The translations under genes were made by a program, and so were the position numbers. A stretch of DNA of 64,000 nt from Triatoma infestans (taxonomy: Eukaryota; Arthropoda; Insecta; Hemiptera; Reduviidae). The stretch spans positions 1-64,000 of the forward strand of contig JAAEAF010006034.1 in assembly GCA_011037195.1 (NCBI GenBank). The letters run 5' to 3'. The notes under the pieces were generated by a model. That model was not told where the DNA came from. It made no database searches and saw only the letters and a program-made list of their open reading frames with translations. Position 1 is the stretch's first letter, and each line of letters starts with the position of its first letter. Shown piece by piece: positions 11,225-23,320 of this stretch.

Positions 11225-12062
11225 TAAAGGCGGTAGAACCATACAGTGTACTCAAGTGGTACTTTAGAAGAAAGCTTAACGCTACTAATCCCACAAACCC
11301 CCCCAATAATTAGTTTTCCCCGGGAAAATGTGTCAAACAAAATCGATAATTATTTAGGTGTGTAAGGGTGTTGTGAGGAGATGCTTGGTTGTTTGATTTG
11401 ATGAATGATAAACACCTTAAGATGGTTAAGATATGTAATTGATATAAATATATATGACTGACTGCCAAGGACTGTACACTATAGAGTTAAGAACTACTGA
11501 ACTGAACTGACAGACTGACGTGGCTAAATGATATATACGGAATGATGAGACTTATAATAACGGAGTGATATCTGATGTGTGAATCAACTGAATTCTATCT
11601 GAATGATGTGTGATTGCCTATCTCTCATATATATATATACACTGGCCGAGCTCTCCTCTCTTTGCGAGAGGGGCTGTTTCTCTCCGCTAGAGTGGATGAG
11701 TGGTGGGGGTTCACTACCCCTACAGGTGTATAGATTGTATACGAATATACAAAGTTCAAAGAAGAGAGTCCTTTTCAAGAAAATTGCAAAAACATCGATA
11801 AAATAAAGTAAAAAAAAAATTCAGTGAAGTCGTATTTCCGGTAGATGGATTTTGTCCAAAAACTTCCTGTCATACGGTCAACTTCCTGTCATATGCGGCG
11901 GTAGTAATACTAAATTTGAACTTACTGATTTTCTTTTTTTATTTGTGCTAAAAACATTTTTCGTATTCAGGGGACTTCAAAACATATGTTTGCTATAAAC
12001 AGTCAACATGAAAAATTTGACAAGATCGCAATTCTTTATCTTCCAGAAGTAAGAGAAAGTAG
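11225..12062 (-). repeat. Rep-B fragments, minus orientation
   Basis: Two pieces of the family in minus orientation. At 11230-11335: ACAGTGTACTCAAGTGGTAC, TTTAGAAGAAAGCTTAACGC and TTTTCCCCGGGAAAATGTGT. At 11820-12062: CTGATTTTCTTTTTTTATTT, AGGGGACTTCAAAACATATG, TTTGACAAGATCGCAATTCT and AGTAAGAGAAAGTA. A segment of about 480 bp between them (11341-11820) is not clearly Rep-B and may be an insertion. It contains no recognisable gene. Confidence 0.5.
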
Positions 12063-12088
12063 AAAAAAAAAAAAAAAAAAAAAAAAAA
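12063..12088. repeat. Poly-A run of 26 bases
   Basis: It directly follows the TAAGAGAAAGTAG end of the Rep-B piece, with one G between. Other Rep-B copies in the same orientation are followed by shorter A-rich runs (48268, 36048). Confidence 0.9.
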
Positions 12089-12285
12089 GGAAGACACAAA
12101 AAAACAGGTACTAATTATTTTTAGAAGTGAATGTCCGCATATATTAATTAGGTCAATGAATAATTATAATGGGAACTGATAAAAGACAATTCTAATAATT
12201 AATGAACCATAATTACAATCCATTTTTACCATCTTTTTCACTAACAAAGACCTTCATCCTAACGAAGTGAAATGAAAGACACTAT

Positions 12286-14100
12286 TGTTACACTAAAATT
12301 TGCTTTAGCCAGCCGAACACTTTAGCGAACAACTCAGGGTCCCGACTGAGCTGCAGTGGAGACGGGTGGGGTTGAGGGGCTCTTCTGACCGAAAAAAAAA
12401 ATAATTACCTTAGGAATAAACCTTGGTTAAAATAATAAGGAAAACCAATGATATAGGGGAAAACATCAAGTAAATAAAAAAAAAGGAAAGGGGACTGGGC
12501 GCCACGTTAGTTTTTCTTGGAAAAAGGGGGAGGGGAAAAACTACGAAACCCCTGGTTAGGACGGGAATTCGAATAAGGAGGAGAGGAACAGGTAACTGGA
12601 TCTCTAGAGAAGGAGGCAAGTTAGAATAAAAATATAAATTAAAAAACGAGATGGCAAGCCAGCCGAAACAACAAAAAAAAATAAATATATTAGAAGTACA
12701 GGCTGAGAATCGAACCGTCGTTTCTCAATTCATAGAGTGGCCCTTTAACTCATTCGGCCACCTTCGTTTCTAATTACGAACAAGCTCACCACCAGCTGTT
12801 GCTTTCTCTTACTACGCCTTCTTAATTCTGATTGCTATTACGTACACCTTTTCCCAGTGGGTCAGATGAATGTATTTATTCCAAGGAAACCACAAAAAAA
12901 AAGGAAAATAAAGCCGATTGGCCTTACCTGATAATCTTTTCTTTTTCTTACTACTTCATTTGTTGTTGTAAATGAGAAGAAAAACGAACCATTAGAGAAC
13001 GATCTCCTCTCTCTCTCTTTTAATTGTGGGTCATATACCCCAATTAAAATTATTTGTAGGCAATAGTTGAAATAAAGAAGTTATCTACAAAAAAAATATA
13101 CATTTATTGTATCGGTACAAAAAAAATGAGAAAAATGAATCACACCAAAATAAGAAAACTTGAAATTGGAAAAAAATAAAACCAATTTGTACAAAATGAA
13201 ACAAAAGAAAAATAATTAAAATAAGTGGCCACTTTGAATCCAAATAAAACAGTACTCTGAGTATAATAAGTTGATGAGGAAACGGAATATAAGTCACAAG
13301 ACTTAATTTATAAAAGTAAATTGGTACTTCAAGTTAGTACGTACCTCAAAACAGAAAATGAAATGATTTACACAAACATAAATAAAATATAAATCAAATT
13401 GTTTCCAAACTTAGAAAAATAAATTACAAACAGACAATTTGTTATCGAAATTTGTACCAAACTCACAACTCAAAAAGGGTAGTCCCCACTGTCCACTTTT
13501 TGTTTTTAAATCGGCTTTTCCTCTCGATGCGGATGTAGAAAAGAAAAAAACTAACTTACAGACTGGATGTGCCAAATTCGTTTCTTTTATGTTTTAGGTT
13601 TAGCCAACTTGCTCCATTCAGGTGGTTTTGCTCTAATTTCACTTTCCTTTTCTGGTTGATCCCCTTCAGGGTATGGCCCAACACTTCCTGGCTGGTTGGC
13701 CCTTCACTTTACGAAAAAGAAAGTAAGAAAAAATCCGAAAAACTCGGTAGAAATTTAGAGCTGATCGCCCTTCACCTCTGGGCTGTAGCAACCTGACTCA
13801 GCCCGTCACCACACATACGCGCTCCCCACCACACAGACACACGTACATAGCTATTGTTTGGTACTATTTTTATTTTAACTTAACTTCTATTTATTATATA
13901 CAAATCATGGGTCGTCTTTCTTCTCTACATTCTCAAAGTAACGTAAATTTTTCCTTTTTTTTTCTGCCCTTTCCTTTTCCTACATTCATCTTCCCTTTTA
14001 TTTTTTCCTCTTTTAGTAATCATAATTTTTTCCGACACTTTGAAACAAAAAATTACACCATCAACATCGAATTATTAATTATGTAATGGTTCCCATTACA
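12286..14100 (-). repeat. 3' LTR of the gypsy element (1,815 bp)
   Basis: Matches the right LTR over both ends, with scattered substitutions. It holds about 570 bp (roughly 12647-13223) that the other LTR lacks. That block is bounded by copies of AATTAAAA, so it is either a deletion in the other LTR between short direct repeats or an insertion here with an 8-bp target duplication. The block contains a tRNA-like segment. Confidence 0.93.
12690..12790 (-). repeat. tRNA-like SINE head inside the LTR
   Basis: On the minus strand TGGCCGAATGAGTTAAA (12744-12760) fits a pol III A box, and GGTTCGATTCTC (12706-12717) is a near-perfect B box, at tRNA-like spacing. A GGCC/GGCC D-stem and a CTC/GAG anticodon stem with TGA in the loop suggest a serine-like tRNA origin. 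The tail soon becomes T/A-rich. It is not a functional tRNA gene: the acceptor stem does not close well. It could be a SINE or a tRNA-derived scrap. Confidence 0.5.
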
Positions 14101-14112
14101 TTTCCCCCCTCT
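14101..14112 (-). other. Polypurine tract of the gypsy element
   Basis: On the minus strand AGAGGGGGGAAA lies immediately before the TG of the 3' LTR, the expected position for plus-strand DNA priming. Confidence 0.85.
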
Positions 14113-14156
14113 GCCTCCGGAGAGAAACGTGGGGAATCAGGGATAGGGATTGGGAT

Positions 14157-17100
14157 TCATACTGGATGTGGTTTCAGGTCTTGGATGTGCCAGGTCCCCA
14201 GAGCACCCCCATTCAAATCCTCTAATTCTGCTACGACATCCGACCTCATTCTCTTTATTCGCGCTTCCGTAAACTTAGGCGCCAGTTTACTTGAAAAGTA
14301 CCAGCTGGCGTCGGAAACGGCGAAGTTCCTTTTCCAAACTAAATCTCCCGCCTTGTAGTTTACTGGTCGTCGTCGGAGGTTATACGTTCTCTGAACTTTC
14401 TCATAGGCCCGATCTAGCCGGTCTTGGACTTCTTGAAATAGAAGTGGCAGTTTCTCTAAAGTCTCTAGATGTGGTTGGCGATCCACGCCCGGAATAACGT
14501 CAGTATCTGGTAACTGTGAATATTCTTGTCCCGAACGTTTCAGTTCTCGTCCGAAGTTTAGAAATGCCGGAGTCATTCCCGTAGCTTCATGGACTGCGGT
14601 TTGAAGGGCGAAGCTAAGTTTGGCCAGATCCCTATCCCACAGCCTATGATTCTCCCTAATATAAGCTGACATCATGGTTTTAATAACCCTATTCGCTCGC
14701 TCCGTGGGGTTCGCCTGTGGGTGGTAATTCGCTGTATACCATAGCGAGCAGTTATATTCCTTCATCTTGTTACGAAACTCATTACTAGTAAATTGCGTAC
14801 CATTGTCGCACACGATTTTCCATGGCGCCCCAAATCGCAATATAACTTGCTCTTCTACCAAGCTAATAACCTTCTTGGCTATGGCTTGTCTCATTGGGAG
14901 CATGATAGTATATTTTGAAAAATAGTCGACTACTACCAAGAGGAACCTGTGCTGTTGTGTAGAAAGAAGCAACGGTCCCATGAGGTCTATTGTAATGAGC
15001 TGCCAAGGTTGCGTGACCACCTTCTGCTGACCCATCATTCCCGCTGAGGTGCGCTGAAGTGGCTTGGTCTGTTGGCAGACACTGCAACGGGATACATATT
15101 TGGCTACATCCGCGGCCATACCAGGCCAATAATAATTTTCCTTAATTCGTTGCAAAGTCTTGAACCCTCCCAAGTGACCTGAAAGTGGGCTGTCATGAAA
15201 CTCATTTAGGATGTCTCTCCTTTGATCTTTTGGCACTACCAGTTTCCAAGTATATTCTTGCCCCATTATCTCATGACGGGCATTAGCGACTTTCTTATAT
15301 AGCCGGTTGCCCTCTTCAACGGCCCAATTTGGATAGCGCGATATATTCTTTTTCACTTCTCTAACCATTTTCGCGTACCAGGGCTCGACGGCCTCAAAAG
15401 AAAGATTGATGACCCCAACTGGCTCTTCATGGACCCGCGATAATGCATCTGCAGCTGCATTTTGATTTCCAGGTCGATGTTTGATGCTAAATTGGTATTG
15501 TTGCATCTTAATTGCCCAGCGTGCCAGCCGACCTTGCGGATCTTGTAGGTTCTTCAATCATACTAGGGCCCGATGGTCAGTAATGACCGTGAAGTCTGCT
15601 CCTTCGAGGTATGGGCGGAACTTCTCAATTGCCCACATTACTGCTAAACATTCTTGTTCGGTAGTGGAGAAGTTCTTCTCATTGCGAGTAAGGCTTCGGC
15701 TAGCGAAGGCAATGGGCTTCTCGCCCTCGTCGAATTCTTGGGATAAGATGGCTCCCAACCCTGACGATGAGGCATCAGTTTGTAATATAAACGGCCTACT
15801 AAAATCCGGACAAGTTAATACCGGTGCCGCTACCAAAATCTCCTTGAGCTCCTTGAATCCCTGTTCTTGACTTTCGCCCCATTTCCACTTTTTATGCTTT
15901 TTTAATAGTTCAGTCAGCGGCGCGCAGACTGAAGAAAAGTGGGGCACGAAACGTCGGTACCACGATGCCAGTCCCAAAAATCTTCGGAGCTGTCGTACGG
16001 TTTTCGGTTGCGGAAAGTTTAGAACAGCCGAGACCTTGTTCGGATCAACGTGAAGTCCTTGTTGGTCCACGACGTATCCCAAGTAAGGCAATTCAGGGCG
16101 ACAAACTCGTGTTTTCTCCCAATTTACGGTCAGGCCAGCATTGTGCAATCTGGAAAACACCTTTTCTAAGGTCTCCAGATGCTCCTTAAAGTCCCTAGTT
16201 ACTACGATTATATCATCTAGATATACAAATACCTTAGGTTCCAGCTCAGGGCCGAGAACGGAATCGGCAAAACGCTGCCATGTGGCCGGCGCGTTATGGA
16301 GGCCGAAAGGCATCCTAACAAATTGAAATAATCCCCGTCCGGGGACCGTAAAGGCCGTTTTCTCCCGGTCTTTAGCCGCAACCTTTATCTGCCAATAAGC
16401 AGACTTCAGATCGATGGAGGATAGATACCTAGCATCCCTTAGTCGGTCCAAAATGTGACTGACATATGGCAGCGGATAGGCGTCTCTTTTCGTCACCGCG
16501 TTCAGTTTTCTAAAGTCGACGCACAAACGGTGGGTACCATCAGATTTTTTAACAAGAACAACGGGTGAGGACCACGGACTCGAGGACCGCTCAATGACCC
16601 CTTCTTCGAGCATCTTATCGAGTTCAGCATCTATCACCGCTTGTATAACTGGGGAAACAGGATAATATCTCTGTTTTATCGGGGCGCTGTCCCCAGTGTC
16701 AATCTTGTGTTCAACTAGATCGGTTCCCTGAAGTTTCGCTGGTAGAGCCGATTTCCACTTATATACAAACCTTCCCAGTTCGCCTTCCTGTTCCGGCGCT
16801 AAATTAGAGCGATCAACGAGCGCAGCCGAAACCTGAACTTCTTGTCCGCCTTGTTCATTTTCGCCAAACGTCCACTTCCCTTGCTTTACATCTGGTACAA
16901 TACTCATAGCTTCCCAAAAATCTATTCCCAGAATTAAGGGATTTACTAACGAGGGAACAATCAGGAACTTGATAATCTTAACTTTCCCATCAAGGTTAAC
17001 TGGAATCTCCACCGATCCCAAGATCTTACATGAAGATCCATTAGCCACTGTAACTTTCAGACAGTCATTTTTCTCTAAAGGAAGTCCTAAACCCTCAATC

Positions 17101-17332
17101 TTCTTCCACCCATCTCTTCCTATTAAGGATCTACTTGCCCCCGAGTCCAGCAAACCAACGAGAGGAATGCCTAAAAGAGAAACTCTAATATGGGGTCTGC
17201 CATCTTTATTTTTGGCCATCTGTAGCAATGGTCTTGCCTCTATGCCACACATGAAGTTGGAGACAACGGACAGCCATTCTCTCCATTCTTGCGCAGCTGT
17301 GAACCTATGCGGGTGGACCGGATCTCGCCCAC
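14157..17332 (-). pseudogene. pol: Gypsy pol (protease-RT-RNase H-integrase), one in-frame stop
   Basis: The reading frame is open across the gag stop at 17333 and lies in the -1 frame relative to gag, so a Gag-Pol fusion by frameshifting is likely. Protease: LLDSGAS near 17150. RT: VDFRKLNAV, SSIDLKSAYWQI, MPFGLHNAPATWQ and YLDD (16212-16223), with D residues of the active site present. RNase H: LQTDASSSGLGA near 15775. Integrase: an H-H-C-C zinc region (SGHLGG ... CSVCQQTK), then the core with IDLMGPL, CDNGTQF and a glutamate in PTERANRVIK, and a basic C-terminal tail ending at 14159. An in-frame TGA at 15558-15560 falls just after the RNase H ITDHRAL motif and splits the frame into parts of about 590 and 465 codons. 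No other break was seen, so the copy is young or recently decayed. Context: directly downstream of gag, upstream of the polypurine tract. Confidence 0.95.
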
Positions 17333-18705
17333 TTAGACTCGGCCCCCTTCGGCGTTTCCCGAATTTTGATAATTAGCTGTTTCCGATGTTTGGTTTCTTT
17401 CGCTGTCCTTCTTTTTGTCTTGGGGGAGGCCCTTCTTCCTTGCAACCCGGCAAGTTCGTTGGGTGTGCCCCAAACGATTACAGTTCCAACATCTTCCTGG
17501 GAAATTCCCTGAGTCGCCTTCTTTTGCCGAAGCAGAAGAAGTCTCGGTAGCCCGGATTGGATTGGCCCTAATATTTGTTTTGTTTCGTGAGCCCTTATAC
17601 CCTAAATCTGGCTCTAGCAATCCCCTGGTAGGGGGTTCTTCATATCGTGAAGCCATGGTCGCTCCAACCTCGAGGTCTCTCAATACTGTCTCTAACTCGT
17701 CGAGGGAAGAGAAAGAAGTTAATGGCAGAAGCGGTCGGTATTCTTTCTTTACATTGCGCTTGATGATGTCAAGCTTCTCCGCTTGAGATAAGGGATGAGT
17801 AAGACGGGAAAACAGAGCGTGCATTTTCGCAACATATACAGCTGGACTTTCTTGTGGGCCTTGCGTTCTCCTCCGGATCTCCTCCATGAGCAAATGGTCG
17901 TAGTCGGCATCGAGAAAGGTTTGCCGTAATCTGTATACCAGTTCGTCCCAGGACCCGAATTTATTCCTTTTAGCTCGGTACCAAATCAAGGCTGTACTTC
18001 TAAACAAATCGCTGGCCGCCCTGAACAACTCTTCCTTACTTAAGCCCCTAGCTACTCTCCGATCCTCAACTTCAGCTAGAAACGCGTTCAAGGACTGATC
18101 CTGATCTCCCGAATAACTAATGCCCCATTTATAAAGTTTAAAGTCGCGGAATGTTTCCGATTTTCGTGAATGTCGTAGACCTAGGGCCGGAGATATAGGT
18201 TCGGCTGGTGTCACTGGTGGGGGTTGGTCCGCCGTTGCTGTTTCAGTAGTTACTAATACCTCGGAGGCCCCCTGAATTGGAATGGACTCCTCTCTATCCT
18301 GAACCGCAAAGATTTCCATGGCTCTAATTTCCTTTAAAAGATCGCCTACCGCCTTTTTTAACTAGATTATCTCTTCAGAAGACTCATCAGAGTTGCGATC
18401 TAAGCGCCCTTGTACGGTAGGAGTCGAGTATTAATTCTCATAATTTCGTTTGCATCACTCCTATCCATTAGTTCAATTAATACTTTTAAAAGCTCTATTT
18501 TACCTTGGCAAATTTTCATTTCTCCTTCTATAGGCAGTCTAGAAAAGACGTTAGAGAGTGGGGTAGTCTGATTGATGAAGGCCCTTGCCAAGCGCTTCCT
18601 TAATTCTGCCACTGTACCCTCCGTGGATAGACCCCGAATGCATAACTCGTACCCGAGCTCGTCTTTAAGTAACCTGTAAACATCCATTTTATGCCAAAAA
18701 AGCAA
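17333..18705 (-). pseudogene. gag: Gypsy gag with N-terminal SAP-like helix-loop region, broken
   Basis: Structural protein of the element. The first part (18705-18400, ATG at 18687 preceded by in-frame codons) begins MDVYRLLKDELGYEL, then LCIRGLSTEGTVAELRK, a pattern like the SAP/LEM-like N-terminus of some arthropod gypsy Gags. The second part (18319-17333) holds a retrotransposon Gag domain (ALIWYRAKRNKFGSWDEL, then a region with YVAKMHALFSRLTHPL) and one zinc knuckle CWNCNRLGHTQRTC of CX2CX4HX4C type, followed by a lysine/serine-rich tail. The two parts are out of frame near 18405, and an in-frame TAG lies at 18362-18364 in the joining segment, so the copy is inactive. The start is uncertain because of the breaks. 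Confidence 0.85.
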
Positions 18706-19814
18706 AAAGATACACTGACTGGGCCAAGCAGTAGAAATGTGATCGCTGATTTAGGTAAAGTACACTTGAGAGGTATTAATAATAAAAGAAATTAATAAAT
18801 TTAGTCAGAGTAGCCGTATAACCTCACTGTAAATAAAATAAACTTAGTAAATTCAAATTACCAAAATATAATTCGATGGGTAATCAACCATAATAATACT
18901 AGCTTTACTTTTATTAAACAAGGAACTTGGTAAGTTTAAACTAAATGAACTTATAAATAAATGAAATAATAGATTTAAGTTTTATAACGCCAGTTAGATC
19001 AAAGAAATAAACACATCCGGTTTAGCTACAGCAGAATCAACTTACTAAATTCAGAGTAAAACTAAGTTCAACCAAAGAAAGCAAAAACACATTATTTAAA
19101 AAAAAATAACATATGATATTCCTTAAAGTTATTTAAACCTATGGAAGGAACTTGCCGATAATGTGCAACCATAAATGATTTTTAAATTAATATAATTTCT
19201 TTTTATTTTTGTCTTCCAAAAGGAATTAATTCACTATACGTACCAATAATTCCGTAGAAATATTATTCGAATTTATTTTATGGTTATTAATTATACAAGT
19301 GACCCATTAATATTAAATACGAACATTTAAAATTGCCGCGTACTTGTAACTTGGCTCCAAATAGATAAGCCTTATACGAGTATGTCGCGTACCTAGCAAC
19401 AAGTATTACGCTAACTTTCAAGGTCACCTCAATAAATACAGCTGCCTCTTCAAAATTTGATTGGTTACTTTTCCCTTTTGTGTTTTGTTTCTACACTGAC
19501 TCTACCATCAAATTACTACGTATTTAATAAACCCTGAAATTTAATTTGTATTCAATACCTTTGTAAACTTTAAAAACTTCAATTCAAACAGAATTTCCTA
19601 AATTTGCCCAACCAATAGAATTACGTAATAAGTAATGGAATACAATTTAAATTATATGAAATAATCTTAGTAAATTCAAAAAGAAAAATCCACTACCTGC
19701 TGTTTCTCTTTCAAATTAAATAAAATTTTATTTACGTAAAATAAGTTAATAAATTCATTAGTCAACTATAATAGCCCCACTTACTTCGAGCGCCCCACGT
19801 ACAGGCGTCACTTA
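18706..19814 (-). other. Untranslated leader of the gypsy element
   Basis: About 1.1 kb between the 5' LTR and gag. It is AT-rich and non-coding. A motif close to AGTAAATTCAAA recurs (18847, 19672 and related forms), which may be a packaging or spacer repeat. Function not determined. Confidence 0.6.
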
Positions 19815-21070
19815 TGTTACACTAAAATTTGCTTTAGCCAGCCGAACACTTTAGCGAACAACTCAGGGTCCCGACTGAGCTGCAGTGGAGACGGGTGGAG
19901 TTGAGGGGCTCTTCTGCACGAAAAAAATAATTACCTGTATGAATAAACCTTGGTCAAAATAATAAGGAAAAACAATGATATAGGAGAAAACATCAAGTAA
20001 ATAAAAAAAGGAAAGGGGACTGGGCGCCACGTTAGTTTTTCTTGGAAAAAGGGGGGGGGGAACTACGAAACCCCTAGTTAGGACGGGAATTCGAATAAGG
20101 AAGAGAGGAACAGGTAACTGGATCGCTAGAGAAGGAGGCAAGTTAGAATAAAAAAAACTAAATTAAAAAATGTGGCCACTTTGAATCCAAATAAAACAGT
20201 ACTCTGCGTATTAAGTACGCAGTACTCTGCGTACTCTAAGTTTATCAGGAAACGGAATATAAGTCACAAGACTTAATTTATAAAAGTAAATTGGTACTTC
20301 AAGTTAGTACGTACCTCAAAACAGAAAAAGAAATTATTTACACAAAAATAAATAAAATATAAATCAAATTGTTTCCAAACTTAGAAAAATAAGTTACAAA
20401 CAGACAATTTGTTATCTAAATTTGTACCAAACTCACAACTCACAAAAGGGTAGTCCCCACAGTCCACTTTTTGTTTTTAAATCGGCTTTTCCTCTCGTTG
20501 CGGATGTAGAAAAGAAAAAACTAACTTACAGACTGGATGTGCAAAATTCGTTCCTTTGATGTTTTATGTTTAGCCAACTTGCTCCACTCAGGTGGTTCTG
20601 CTCTAATTTCACTTTCCTTTTCTGGTTGATCCCCTTCAGGGTATGGCCCAACACTTCCTGGCTGGTTGGCCCTTCACTTTACGAAAAAGAAAGTAAGAAA
20701 AATTCCGAAAAATTCGGTAGAAATTTAGAGCTGATCGCCCTTCACCTCTGGGCTGTAGCAACCTGACTCAGCCCGTCACCACACATACGCGCTCCCCACC
20801 ACACAGACATACGTACATAGCTATTGTTTGGTACTATTTTTATTTTAACTTAACTTCTATTTATTATATACAAATCATGGGTCGTCTTTCTTCTCTACAT
20901 TCTCAAAGTAACGTAAATTTTTCCTTTTTTTTTCTGCCCTTTCCTTTTCCTACATTCATCTTCCCTTTTATTTTTTCCTCTTTTAGTAATCATACTTTTT
21001 TCCGACACTTTGAAACAAAAAATTACACCATCAACATCAAATTATTAATTATGTAATGGTTCCCATTACA
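19815..21070 (-). repeat. 5' LTR of the gypsy element (1,256 bp)
   Basis: Shares both edges and most of its length with the left LTR but lacks the 570-bp block. It has a small local duplication of a GTACGCAGTACTCTGCG-type segment at about 20200-20243 that is absent from the left LTR. The LTR on the gag side is the transcriptional 5' LTR. Confidence 0.93.
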
Positions 21071-22190
21071 CTATTCAGTAATAGCTAAAAATATATTGTG
21101 AATCATTGACGCGAGTTTCTTTCTACATTTGCCCGTCCCAATTGATATAATTTTCAAATCCCAAAGAAATATTTAATACCTATGTAAATGGCAGAACTGT
21201 AAAGGATATTGAAATTACTATTTGAAGAGGTTTAAATTGGTTAATTGGGATTGCTCCACTAAAATGTTGGAAATCATTTGGGTGTTGGTATAGTGGTAAT
21301 GAGCATAGACTTTTAAAAACTTCACTACTTTCCTTCTCACAAATAATTCGTCAAATTAGGCAGGAAAAAGCGATCGTTTTGTTCCTAGCCAATTCTAAGT
21401 TAGGTAATTATTGGGAAAAAAAAATTCGAAATTTCGTCCTAAGAATTTATCTAGGTTGAAATTAAAAGCAGCTGATATTGTGAGAAAACAGCTGCTAAAA
21501 TTAATAAAACAATCATTAAAAAACTAGCCTAATTACTACAGTAAATGAATATCTAGGTGCCTCCTGCACTGATAAAGATTTTGAGCCGTTTCACCGGTAA
21601 ATCAACCATTTCTTTATCACAATGTCCAAAACCATTTTTCAATCCAAAAATAAAAAACCCACTTCTCGCCCTTTATCCATCGGATGGTTTGGCCGAAATT
21701 CTACCCTGGTCAAAACAAAAACATAAATATAGTAAATTTTCCGTTGTAGCCATTATCAATTTTAAGGCCAGAGGTTTTTCTTGGCCAGAATACCGGCTTT
21801 CCCATGCATTTTACTACTCACACCCTCGCCGCGGCCGCCTGTACGCTGAAAACTCATACAATCTAGTTTTGTTTTTGTGGTGGAAATTTTTGGCAGCTAT
21901 TAGTTGTTACTAGTGTTATAATAAATCTTCTAAGATATTCGGCCAAAAACCGGGCGGCTTCCTACCTCCCCCAAAAACGACTGGGTACAATGTAACATTG
22001 GCATACTGTCGCCTTGCTACTCAGACAACATACCACCAGAAATACAAACTACTTTTCAGGATTAATGTGCGCTCTAATTTCTGGTTAAATTTATTTTCCC
22101 AGTTGATTTTTGTTAGGATAATATTTATTTATTTATTTACTGCTACATAGCAAGATATATGATGTGTTTTAAGTTTACTTTTCATTGTAG
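21071..22190. other. Unassigned DNA with a tRNA-like A box
   Basis: GGGTGTTGGTATAGTGGTAA at about 21271 resembles the first part of the tRNA-like repeat at 22191 (gtgttggtacagtggtta), but no B box follows. The frame at 21557-21913 has no family resemblance. Confidence 0.45.
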
Positions 22191-22330
22191 GGCGGGTGTT
22201 GGTACAGTGGTTACCAACACCCGCCTTGGACTTGTAACTGGGAGTTCCGCTGTTCCAGTCACGTGAATAACTACTAAGTTTATATTCTTTTAAGAATGTT
22301 AATTTAAAGAAGGGCTTCCACCGCCTATCT
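22191..22330 (+). repeat. tRNA-derived SINE-like repeat with perfect hairpin
   Basis: TTGGTACAGTGGTTACC fits an A box, and CTGTTCCAGTCACG is a weak B box about 45 bases later. GGCGGGTGTTGGTA (22191-22204) and TACCAACACCCGCC (22212-22225) form a perfect 14-bp stem around a 7-base loop. The related segment at 21271 shares the first arm. Confidence 0.5.
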
Positions 22331-23320
22331 AGTAGGACGTTAATCCTGCCTGAAAAATTGGGCATTACTTTACTTTTTACATTTTGCTTTTTGTTATTGC
22401 AGAAATGAGGAAATAATAGATTTTTTTTGAGGTCTGTGAGTCTGGAAAAAGTTATTTTAGCAATTGGTCTGTGTGGCAAAAATCAGAAGAAGCTCAAAAA
22501 CTTGATAAGTCAAGTAATCCACCCAGCGATCCAACGTGACACGGGATCCACTCAAATTCTGGCAGCCAAAAAATGATAAAAAAATAAATTTTTTTTTTTA
22601 CTTTATCGCGATCTTCTCGAAAAAGCTCCGCCAATTTCTTTTTCTTAAACTTTGCATACTAATTACACACATTATAAGCCTATTACTTTTATTTGAAACA
22701 TTCTTTTATAAAAGCATTTAGTTAGCTACTGGCGGAATTTAAGAGATTAGACGATTGGACATTCTTAAAGCCATTTAAATTTTTGTTAGGGTTTGAAAAA
22801 ATAAACCTGAAAGTATGTAATGTTGTCACGTTCGGAAAACTTCTCGATCACCTATTTTTAGTAAGTATTTTTTAGTGAATCCGCAATATTCACCTTTTTT
22901 CGAGAAAAATCGCAAAAACTGAAAAAAACACACCCAATAACTTATGATAATTGTGGGAATCGATTTCTATCAGATACAAAAATTTTCGCACTAAATTAAA
23001 TTTTTCATAATTTTACTTTTTGGCTATAAAACCAAATGTAAAATGTATAGATTATTTTTATGGGTGTTGATAGGGGGGGGGTGCTGTGGGTTAGCTGGGG
23101 GTTCATCCTAAAGCAGATACTTATTGTCCAGATTAATTGTCTCTGCAGTCTGTATGTGAATAGTGAGAAAACAGGAGATGTCAGTGTCACTATTGTTCGC
23201 GTTGTTACGGTACGATACTAGTCCACTTTCCTTCCTAAAGAAAATATCCAGTTTACATTCTTCAATTGATCCATTAGGCCAGTTAGTCATGGATTGACAA
23301 ATAGGCCAGTTTTGTAATCC
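22331..23320. other. AT-rich DNA with degraded Rep-B fragments
   Basis: Forward Rep-B landmarks at 22600-22720 (TCGCGATCTTCTCGAAAAAG, CTTAAACTTTGCATACTAAT, CTTTTATTTGAAACATTCTT). Further weak matches lie at 22800-23010. No gene recognised. Confidence 0.5.

Larger units (their letters stand above)
12286..21070 (-). mobile_element. Full-length Ty3/gypsy LTR retrotransposon
   Basis: An 8.8-kb element read on the minus strand. Both ends are TG...CA type: the plus-strand edges are TGTTACACTAAAATTTGC and GGTTCCCATTACA in each LTR. CTAT flanks it on both sides (12282-12285 and 21071-21074), a 4-bp target duplication usual for this group. Order on the minus strand: 5' LTR (19815-21070), leader, gag, pol with protease, RT, RNase H and integrase, polypurine tract, 3' LTR (12286-14100). 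The integrase lies after RT/RNase H, which is the Ty3/gypsy order and not copia. No envelope-like frame is present. Gag carries a frame break and a stop and pol carries one in-frame stop, so this copy is not autonomous. A convincing primer-binding site next to the 5' LTR was not identified; a TGGGGC stretch lies about 18 bases in. Confidence 0.97.

Noticed and set aside
12690..12790. True tRNA gene
   Set aside because: A and B boxes are present, but the acceptor stem does not pair well and it lies within an LTR. A SINE head or scrap fits better.
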